NCBI GenBank assembly: GCA_900550635.1
Contig: URSZ01000067.1
Coordinates: 1 to 12,085 of the forward strand
DNA length: 12,085 nt
Direction: 5' to 3'
Source of the DNA: an uncultured Prevotella sp.
Lineage (GTDB): Bacteria > Bacteroidota > Bacteroidia > Bacteroidales > Bacteroidaceae
A program made the position numbers and the translations under genes. The notes beneath the pieces were generated by a model, which did no database searches, was not told where the DNA came from, and saw only the letters and a list, made by a program, of their open reading frames with translations. This document shows, in pieces, positions 6,506 through 12,085 of the stretch (position 1 is the first letter of the stretch; every line of letters begins with the position of its first letter).

Positions 6506-7069
6506 ATGAATATAATTGAAAGAATGAGAGCCGGAGAACTTATACTCGAAACCGACCCCGACTACCCCAAGTTGCGTGACGAATTCGAAAAGACAATGAG
6601 CCTTGTGGGCGAACTGAACAGCCGCTACCACACGCCCGACGAGATACGCGCCCTTCTTGCGCAAATCTGGGGGCAGGAAATAGACCCCTCCGTGCGCATG
6701 TTCCCGCCGTTCCACACCGCTTTCGGCAAGTTCACCAAGGTGGGCAAAGGCGTGTTTGTCAACTTCGGCTGCACGTTCCTCGACCGCGGCGGCATAACAC
6801 TCGGCGACGATGTGTTCATAGGCCCGAACGTGCAGCTCATAACCGAAAACCACCCCGAACAGCCGCAAAACCGCCGCAACGTCTACGCCCGCCCCATCAG
6901 CATAGGCCGCAAGGTGTGGATAGGCGCAGGGGCAATCATCCTACCCGGAGTAACGATAGGCGAAAACTCCATTGTGGGCGCCGGGGCTGTGGTAAAGAAA
7001 GACGTGCCCGCAAACGTGATAGTTGCCGGCGTGCCTGCAAAAATCGTAAGGGAAATAAAAACCGATTAA
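6506..7069 (+). CDS. Sugar O-acetyltransferase (maltose/galactoside acetyltransferase-like)
   Basis: This 187-residue cytoplasmic enzyme would move an acetyl group from acetyl-CoA to a sugar hydroxyl. The N-terminal helical part (about 1-60, with MRAGELILETDPDYPKLRDE) is typical of the maltose/galactoside acetyltransferase group. It is followed by left-handed beta-helix hexapeptide repeats (about 70-187: GKGVFVNFGCTFLD, IGPNVQLIT, IGRKVWIGAGAIILPGVTIG). His116 in ENHPEQ corresponds to the catalytic histidine of LacA-type enzymes. The length is normal. It is the first gene of a likely two-gene unit divergent from the AraC regulator; a signal-peptide hydrolase follows 84 nt later. The acceptor sugar is unknown, and enzymes of this group often act in detoxification or have loose specificity. 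Confidence 0.92.
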   Translation: MNIIERMRAGELILETDPDYPKLRDEFEKTMSLVGELNSRYHTPDEIRALLAQIWGQEIDPSVRMFPPFHTAFGKFTKVGKGVFVNFGCTFLDRGGITLGDDVFIGPNVQLITENHPEQPQNRRNVYARPISIGRKVWIGAGAIILPGVTIGENSIVGAGAVVKKDVPANVIVAGVPAKIVREIKTD

Positions 7070-7153
7070 AAGCATGAACATTTATCCTTCAACCGCAACC
7101 GCGAATGTTTACAAAAGACAAAGCCGGTAATATCCCCTCAAAAACAAAGCAAT

Positions 7154-8212
7154 ATGGAAATACGCACAATCATCGCGGCCGGAATGCTGGCCTTTGCCGC
7201 CACTGCAACCGCACAAACCGAAACAAAAAACCGTACCACTATGGAAAAACTGAACCTTACACAAGAGTGGGACAAGACGTTCCCGCAAAGCGACAAGGTG
7301 GAACACACAAAAGTGACGTTCACCAACCGCTACGGCATAACACTTGCCGCCGACATGTACATGCCTAAGAACTCCGAAGGCCGGCTGCCCGCAATAGCCG
7401 TAAGTGGTCCGTTCGGGGCGGTGAAGGAGCAGGCCTCGGGCCTTTACGCCCAAACGCTCGCAGAGCGCGGCTTCCTCGCGATAGCCTTCGACCCCTCGTT
7501 CACGGGCGAAAGCGGCGGCCAGCCACGCTTCGTTACCTCGCCCGACTTCTGCACCGAGGATTTCAGCGCGGCTGTTGACTTTCTCAGCACGTTCGACCGC
7601 GTAGACCCGGAGCGCATAGGCATTCTCGGGATATGCGGCTGGGGAGGCTTCGCCATCAACGCCGCCGTGAACGACACACGTATCAAAGCCACGGTGGCCT
7701 CGACCATGTACGACATGAGCCGCTGCACATCGAAAGGTTACTTCGACCAGGCTGACAATGCCGACGCGCGCAACGAAACACGCCGCCAGCTCAGCGCACA
7801 ACGCACCGACGACTACCGCAACGGCACATACGCCCGCGCAGGCGGCGTGGTAGACCCGCTGCCCGACGACGCGCCGCAGTTTGTAAAGGATTACTACGCC
7901 TACTACAAAACGCCGCGCGGATACCACAAACGCTCGCTCAACTCCAACCAGGGCTGGAACAAAACGTCGAACCTGCCGTTCCTCAACGCCCCGATACTTA
8001 CCTACAGCGACGAGATACGCAGCGCGGTGCTTGTGGTTCACGGCGAAAAGGCTCACTCGCGCTATATGGGCGAGGGCGCATTCAAGAAACTGAAGGGCGA
8101 CAACAAGGAACTCGTCATCGTTCCCGGCGCGAGCCACGTGGACCTGTACGACAACATGCAGGCCATACCGTTCGACAAGATTGCCGCGTTCTACAGCAAA
8201 TACCTTAAATAA
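7154..8212 (+). CDS. Exported alpha/beta hydrolase with cysteine nucleophile (dienelactone hydrolase-like)
   Basis: This 352-residue protein starts with MEIRTIIAAGMLAFAATATAQ, a signal peptide for the periplasm or beyond. The alpha/beta-hydrolase fold follows: a strand with an oxyanion-type loop (PAIAVSGPFGAVKEQ, about 79-93), the nucleophile elbow GICGWGG with Cys161 where most esterases have Ser, then candidate Glu298 (VVHGEKAHS) and His328 (GASHVDLYD). A Cys nucleophile is known from dienelactone hydrolases; whether this one attacks esters, lactones or peptides is not shown. No -7 promoter lies just upstream, so co-transcription with the acetyltransferase from 6476 is likely, under the divergent AraC regulator. 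A terminator follows the stop by 37 nt. Confidence 0.85.
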   Translation: MEIRTIIAAGMLAFAATATAQTETKNRTTMEKLNLTQEWDKTFPQSDKVEHTKVTFTNRYGITLAADMYMPKNSEGRLPAIAVSGPFGAVKEQASGLYAQTLAERGFLAIAFDPSFTGESGGQPRFVTSPDFCTEDFSAAVDFLSTFDRVDPERIGILGICGWGGFAINAAVNDTRIKATVASTMYDMSRCTSKGYFDQADNADARNETRRQLSAQRTDDYRNGTYARAGGVVDPLPDDAPQFVKDYYAYYKTPRGYHKRSLNSNQGWNKTSNLPFLNAPILTYSDEIRSAVLVVHGEKAHSRYMGEGAFKKLKGDNKELVIVPGASHVDLYDNMQAIPFDKIAAFYSKYLK

Positions 8213-8249
8213 AACAATACTATAAAAAACCAAGCACTACACAGCGAGA

Positions 8250-8280
8250 AGCCTCCCGGAAAGTTCTGTTCCGGGAGGCT
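8250..8280 (+). terminator. Terminator after alpha/beta hydrolase gene
   Basis: AGCCTCCCGGAA (8250-8261) pairs perfectly with TTCCGGGAGGCT (8269-8280): a 12-bp GC-rich stem with a 7-nt loop, followed by ATTTCATT. The T-tract is short and broken but the stem is strong. Confidence 0.8.
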
Positions 8281-8319
8281 ATTTCATTACAAACCAGCAA
8301 ACGCTGTTCCGCTTCTTTA

Positions 8320-8492
8320 TTTGTCCGCCTTTTTCGGGTGTTTTTTGAACGGGTTTTCAGAGGGCGAAAAATATGTCTGACATATTTCGAATTATGTCAG
8401 ACATATTTTAAATTATCTCAGAGATATTTTTTCTTTGCTCCCATGCGGGGGTTACGCGCTGAAAACCAGTTTTCATTTTCCGGACACGGGAA
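8320..8492 (+). repeat. Intergenic repeat, copy 3 (core 8352-8467)
   Basis: The core is again exactly 116 bp, between GGTTTTCAG (8352-8360) and CTGAAAACC (8459-8467). Modules are centred at 8378, 8399 and 8420, 21 bp apart, and the hairpin of modules 1 and 2 spans 8368-8409 with one mismatch. The 32-bp left flank (TTTGTCCGCC...GAACG) is aligned with those of copies 1 and 2. The right flank has lost one base of the AATTTT run and stops matching at about 8492. It lies between the convergent hydrolase and CDF genes, 40 nt after the hydrolase terminator. Confidence 0.93.
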
Positions 8493-8527
8493 ACAGACAA
8501 TTTCAACGGTAGTTGTAACAACAGTAG

Positions 8528-8547
8528 AGACGCGATTTATCGCGTCT
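8528..8547. repeat. Perfect GCGAT-type inverted repeat
   Basis: AGACGCGAT (8528-8536) and ATCGCGTCT (8539-8547) form a perfect 9-bp stem around TT. The sequence resembles short GAGACGCGAT...ATCGCGTCTC palindromes that I recall from intergenic regions of diverse bacteria. For the leftward CDF gene it lies 99 nt after the stop and could be a terminator, though no T-tract follows in that direction. The rest of 8493-8645 shows no gene. Confidence 0.6.
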
Positions 8548-8645
8548 GAAAATCGATTCATCGCGCCGCCATCCCGCCTGCTGATTCGTGAGACACGATG
8601 AATAGCGTATCTACAATAACAATTATCGCGAAACTGCAGTGCTTT

Positions 8646-9557
8646 TCAGCATGACGTCCAGCCGTTGCCGGGCGAGTCGCACGTCTCGCCGTGGTGCTCG
8701 AACTCGAGCGTGGAGTGGCTTATGCCGTCCTGCGACATGCGGTGGTGGATTTCATGCTTTATCTGCTCCATTTTGGCTATGTCGTCTATTACCACGTGGG
8801 CCGTCATGGCCACTTCGGACGTGCTTATGGCCCAGATGTGCAGGTGGTGTATGTCTTCAACCCCGGCAACCGATTTTATTTCATTCATGATTCGCTCGGG
8901 GTCTACGCCTTCGGGTATGCCGTCGAGCGAGAGGCGCAGGCTCTGCGACAGCAGATGCCACGTCGAAGCCAGGATTACGCCGACGATTACAAGGCTTATT
9001 ACGGGGTCGATAATGTACCAGCCCGTAAAGGACATGGCTATTCCCGAAACCACCACGCCTATCGACACGAGTGTGTCGGCCGCCATGTGGAGGAACGCAC
9101 CCTCGGCGTTGAGGTCGCTCTTGCGCTTGCGCATTAACAACCATGCGCTCACGCCGTTGACGATTATTCCGGCTCCGGCCGTCCACGATACAACAGCGCC
9201 GTTGACGGGCACCGGGTTGGAGAACTTGTGTATGCTCTCAACTATTATCGCCCCCACGGCAACAAGCAGTATTATGGCGTTGAGAAGCGAGATGAGCACC
9301 GTGCCTTTCTTGTATCCGTAAGTATAGTTTCGTGCCGGGCGCACCTTGGCCAGTTCCAACGCGAACAGAGCGAGCAACAGGCTGAACACATCGCTGAGGT
9401 TGTGTCCCGCGTCGGAAAGCAGTCCGAGCGAGTTGCAGCTCCAGCCCAGACCCGCCTCTACAAACACGAACAGGAGGTTGAGCGCTATGGCCAGCACGTA
9501 CACCCCGCGCAGGGATTCGGCAGGCTCGAAATGATGGTGGTGGTGATGGTGGTCCAT
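8646..9557 (-). CDS. Cation diffusion facilitator (CzcD/ZitB-like zinc exporter)
   Basis: This 303-residue inner-membrane antiporter would export Zn2+ or related metals in exchange for protons. It has six hydrophobic segments and the two-part transport site of the family: His52 and Asp56 in SDAGHNLSD, and His157 and Asp161 in HMAADT. A YGYKK loop follows helix 2, and a cytoplasmic C-terminal domain of about 85 residues (VAGVEDIHHLHIWAIST) ends in GETCDSPGNGWTSC. The ATG at 9557 gives MDHHHHHHHFEP; an upstream in-frame GTG at 9605 would add 16 ordinary residues and is less likely. The seven-His N-terminus is a probable metal-binding segment. It lies 74 nt after the TetR stop without a recognisable -7 promoter, so co-transcription with the TetR gene is likely. 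GTGTGCACAC at 9598-9607 is a perfect palindrome in the gap. Confidence 0.92.
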   Translation of the reverse strand: MDHHHHHHHFEPAESLRGVYVLAIALNLLFVFVEAGLGWSCNSLGLLSDAGHNLSDVFSLLLALFALELAKVRPARNYTYGYKKGTVLISLLNAIILLVAVGAIIVESIHKFSNPVPVNGAVVSWTAGAGIIVNGVSAWLLMRKRKSDLNAEGAFLHMAADTLVSIGVVVSGIAMSFTGWYIIDPVISLVIVGVILASTWHLLSQSLRLSLDGIPEGVDPERIMNEIKSVAGVEDIHHLHIWAISTSEVAMTAHVVIDDIAKMEQIKHEIHHRMSQDGISHSTLEFEHHGETCDSPGNGWTSC

Positions 9558-9631
9558 GGTGTTGTTTTTTATTTGTACGTAACTGTTGCCCTTTGGGGTG
9601 TGCACACATTATTATAATACGTGAGCGGCGG

Positions 9632-10246
9632 CTACTCCAGCAGCAGGTTTTCCATTTGGCGCAGGAAGTATTTTTTCCATTCGGCAAGCATTTCGCGAAA
9701 TTCGTCGTCGTTCATCCTGAACCACGAGACATACAGGTTTTTCGTCAGGAAAGGGAACGTTATAAGGCCATAGAACGTGGTGAACATCACATAATAAGGC
9801 ACTTTGCGTATTTTGCCTTCGGCCATTTCGGCGGCCAGGGCGTCGCGTATCAGCGAGAACACCTTGTCGAGGTGCAAGGTGCGTGCCGTATCGATAAGGT
9901 GGTCTACATCGCGCTGAATCTCGCTCATCACAAAGCGCGGCATCGAGGGATTTTCGGCAAACATGCCGAAGTATTCGTCGGCCACTAGCCCGAGACGCTC
10001 CATGAGCGGCAAATCGCTACGCATTATCTCCTGCAAACGCGGCACGAGACTCTCGACAATCGTCCCGAACACGGCCTGGAACATGACATCCTTGTTAGCA
10101 AAATAGTAATGCAGCGTGGAGCGCTTTACTCCCGTTTCGGAAGCTATGTCGCTCATCGTCGTTTCGGCGAAGCCTTTCTCGGTAAACAGGCGGCGCGCCG
10201 TATCTATCATTTGCAGCTCCTGGCTGCTGTACTTGCCGTTGTTCAC
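9632..10246 (-). CDS. TetR-family transcriptional regulator
   Basis: This 204-residue protein starts at GTG 10246-10244, reading MNNGKYSSQELQMIDTARR. The N-terminal TetR helix-turn-helix covers about residues 10-57 (TMSDIASETGVKRSTLHYYF, then ANKDVMFQAVF). The remaining helical ligand/dimer domain has no recognisable specificity. The GTG overlaps the TGA stop of the activator gene by four bases (GTGA), behind a purine-rich AGGCAGGAAAAG, which points to translational coupling. An open frame continues further upstream inside the activator gene but gives no TetR-like sequence, so this start is preferred. Likely targets are its own operon or the CDF gene; this is inference. Confidence 0.88.
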   Translation of the reverse strand: MNNGKYSSQELQMIDTARRLFTEKGFAETTMSDIASETGVKRSTLHYYFANKDVMFQAVFGTIVESLVPRLQEIMRSDLPLMERLGLVADEYFGMFAENPSMPRFVMSEIQRDVDHLIDTARTLHLDKVFSLIRDALAAEMAEGKIRKVPYYVMFTTFYGLITFPFLTKNLYVSWFRMNDDEFREMLAEWKKYFLRQMENLLLE

Positions 10247-12085
10247 TTTTCCTGCCTTATGTTGTCGATAAAAAGAAGCAAGCGGTTTACGATGTTCACG
10301 TCGCTCACCGAGCTGTCGAAATCGAGTGAAAGAATGTTCATTGAAGGGAACATCGACTTGATTTTCTTCTCTATTCCCTTTTCGATGATATGGTTGGCTA
10401 TGCAGCCGAACGGTTGCAGGCTCACCACGTGGTTTATCCCGTGGGCGGCATACGTTGCCATTTCGCCCGAGATGAGCCAGCCCTCGCCAAACTGCGCGTT
10501 GAGCGTTATAAGTCCCGAAGCGCGCTCGGCCTTCTCGCGTATGTCGTCGAAAGGCATGAAATAGCGGAAACCGCTGCACGCCTCGTTGAACCGGGCTATC
10601 TTTTTCGACACCATGCGGTAAAACACGTCCACGAGCCACGCGGGAATACGCTTGCGCTCAAGGTAGGAACGCTCCTTGGTGCGAAGATTCACGAAGCTCT
10701 GGGTGAAGAAGTCGGTTATAAGCGGCGGCACGACCTCGAGATTCTTGTTTATGAGCCAATCGGTAACATTTTTCTGGGCAAAAGGGTTGAATTCGAGGAA
10801 TATCTCTCCCACCACGCCAACTTTGGGAACGTCCTTGTCAAGGCAAACCTCGTTGAAACGCAATGCAGCTTCGGCCACAAGCGGAAGCAACTCCTTCGGA
10901 CGGTTGGCTTCGATTATCGGTTTGGCGCGGTCGAGGTATTCGTCGCGCAGGGCTGCGGCCTTGCCTTTGACGCACTCGCGTGCCACGGTGGCATAGTAAA
11001 GTTTGGCAATCGAATCGCTGTATAGCATTGTTGCCAGCGCCACGGGGATGAGCTTGCGCCACGGTATGTCGAACCCGGGCTGCTCGTTGGCTATTCCGCT
11101 GCCGAAAGAAAAGGAGACCACGGGCGTATTCTTGTACCCGTTTGCAAGGAGCGCCCGCTTTATAAGTGCTATGTAGTTGCTGGCACGGCACTGTCCGCCA
11201 GTCTGCGTGATTATCACGGCTGTCTCGTCGGGATTATACTTTCCGCTCTTGAATGCCTTAACCACGTCGCCCACTATGAGCGTTGCGGGATAGCACACCT
11301 CGTTGTTGGAATATTTCAAACCCAAGTCGCACGATTCCTCGTCGCTCATCGGCAGATTTTCCACGTCGAAGCCTGCCACTTTCATGGCTGAGGGAATGAG
11401 CGGCGAAAGGAACGGGGTAAAGAAAGGCGCTATGAGCTTACGGCGACGCTCGGCTTTCGTAAACACGGGCGTAGTTTCAAACGCCTCTTCACTGCTGCGC
11501 CCTTCGCCCTGAAGACCGAGGCCGATACTCTCTACCAACGAACGCACGCGCAGCTTTATAGAGCCAACGTTGCTCACGTCGTCGATTTTAAGGAGCGTGA
11601 GGTTTTTGTGGTAGCGCTCGAGCGTGGCGCGCACTTCGTTTACAAGAAAAGCGTCGGGCCCGCAACCGAACGAAGTAAGCTGCATGAACTGTACGTCTTG
11701 CCCTTGCGCACCTACCCACTTGGCTGCTTTCATTATCCTGTTGGGATATGCCCATTGTGAAAGGTATATAGTGTCGGCTATCGAAATGTTCTCGCTCCTT
11801 ACAATGTCGTCAGTGATAACGTAAACGCCCATGGCGGCCCCCATGTCCGACACTTTATGCTGTATGAGCGGGTCGGTGTGATACGGGCGTCCGGCAAGCA
11901 TAATCACAAGTCTTTTCTTCTTGCGTGCCTCGGCCAAAACGGCGCGGTTATACGCGGCCAGGGAAGATTCGTATGAAGCCTGTTGCTGCAATGCCTCGGC
12001 AAATGCTTTCCGCAAAGTGTTTTCCTTTACGCCAAGAGCCTGCAAATAATTGCGGCATTGCTTGTACAGCAGTTTCTCGTCCTTG
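10243..12085 (-). CDS. CoA-dehydratase activator (BcrAD/DUF2229/HgdB type), C-terminal part
   Basis: The frame is open from the right edge to the TGA at 10245-10243: 613 residues, the C-terminal part of a protein that in related bacteria usually runs to about 1400 residues. The N-terminal ATPase (BcrAD/BadFG) domains would lie beyond the window. Visible are a DUF2229-like region (RLVIMLAGRPYHTDPLIQHK, near residue 60) and a C-terminal HgdB-like region ending in RLLLFIDNIRQEK. Conserved cysteines in SFGCGPDAF, NEVCYPA, TGGQCRASNY and QPFGCIANH are good candidates for iron-sulfur cluster ligands. Homologues activate 2-hydroxyacyl-CoA dehydratases by ATP-driven electron transfer, but for these long fused proteins the partner is generally not known and none is visible here. 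The TetR gene overlaps its stop codon. Confidence 0.88.
   Translation of the reverse strand, partial: KDEKLLYKQCRNYLQALGVKENTLRKAFAEALQQQASYESSLAAYNRAVLAEARKKKRLVIMLAGRPYHTDPLIQHKVSDMGAAMGVYVITDDIVRSENISIADTIYLSQWAYPNRIMKAAKWVGAQGQDVQFMQLTSFGCGPDAFLVNEVRATLERYHKNLTLLKIDDVSNVGSIKLRVRSLVESIGLGLQGEGRSSEEAFETTPVFTKAERRRKLIAPFFTPFLSPLIPSAMKVAGFDVENLPMSDEESCDLGLKYSNNEVCYPATLIVGDVVKAFKSGKYNPDETAVIITQTGGQCRASNYIALIKRALLANGYKNTPVVSFSFGSGIANEQPGFDIPWRKLIPVALATMLYSDSIAKLYYATVARECVKGKAAALRDEYLDRAKPIIEANRPKELLPLVAEAALRFNEVCLDKDVPKVGVVGEIFLEFNPFAQKNVTDWLINKNLEVVPPLITDFFTQSFVNLRTKERSYLERKRIPAWLVDVFYRMVSKKIARFNEACSGFRYFMPFDDIREKAERASGLITLNAQFGEGWLISGEMATYAAHGINHVVSLQPFGCIANHIIEKGIEKKIKSMFPSMNILSLDFDSSVSDVNIVNRLLLFIDNIRQEK

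Noticed and set aside
8320..8492. CRISPR array or tRNA/rRNA gene explanation for the 21-bp modules
   Set aside because: Only three short palindromic modules per copy with no unique spacers, no cas genes, and no cloverleaf or rRNA signature.
8338..8601. Open frames over all three repeats (starting near 2341, 5260 and 8338) giving similar peptides such as RVFRGQKICLTYF, with a seven-residue period
   Set aside because: The seven-residue period simply reflects the 21-bp DNA modules. Differences between copies mostly change amino acids while keeping the palindromes, starts are poor or lacking, and the C-terminal ends differ. DNA or RNA structure explains the conservation better than a protein.
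10247..10639. Upstream extension of the TetR frame by about 131 residues
   Set aside because: It lies wholly inside the activator gene on the same strand in another frame, has no TetR-like sequence, and the GTG at 10246 gives a normal-length regulator.

Overview
The window looks like chromosomal DNA from a Bacteroidales bacterium, most likely a GC-rich Prevotellaceae relative; this placement is inferred. The signs are exact TAnnTTTG-type -7 promoter elements 20-25 nt before start codons, a GH2 enzyme with DUF4982-type and C5-type C-terminal domains, a DUF4838-like lipoprotein, and a long BcrAD/HgdB-type CoA-dehydratase activator. Nine protein-coding genes are supported. Two are cut by the window edges. 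No rRNA, tRNA, CRISPR array or transposase gene was seen.

Layout. 1-1004 (-): DUF4838-like lipoprotein, nearly complete; its frame is open to base 1. 1239-2222 (+): Gate/nucleoside-recognition membrane protein, with its own promoter. 2637-5123 (+): secreted GH2 beta-galactosidase-like enzyme with a strong terminator. 5455-6351 (-): AraC-family regulator, divergent from 6506-7069 (+), a sugar O-acetyltransferase, and 7154-8212 (+), an exported alpha/beta hydrolase with a cysteine nucleophile, which ends in a terminator. 8646-9557 (-): CDF zinc exporter with a natural seven-histidine N-terminus. 9632-10246 (-): TetR-family regulator whose GTG start overlaps the stop of the gene before it. 10243-12085 (-): C-terminal part of the CoA-dehydratase activator. 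The last three genes probably form one leftward transcription unit (activator, TetR, CDF).

How the genes may work together. The DUF4838 lipoprotein and the GH2 enzyme suggest glycan processing at the cell surface or in the periplasm. The AraC regulator probably controls the divergent acetyltransferase/hydrolase pair. The TetR protein is translationally coupled to the activator.

The least ordinary feature is a dispersed intergenic repeat of about 180 bp, present three times in the same orientation (2323-2505, 5266-5448, 8320-8492). Each copy has an exactly 116-bp core bounded by inverted repeats and carrying three palindromic modules at an exact 21-bp period. Two adjacent modules form a 42-nt hairpin, but not the same two in every copy. 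I do not recognise a named family for this element; it is the best candidate here for something undescribed.
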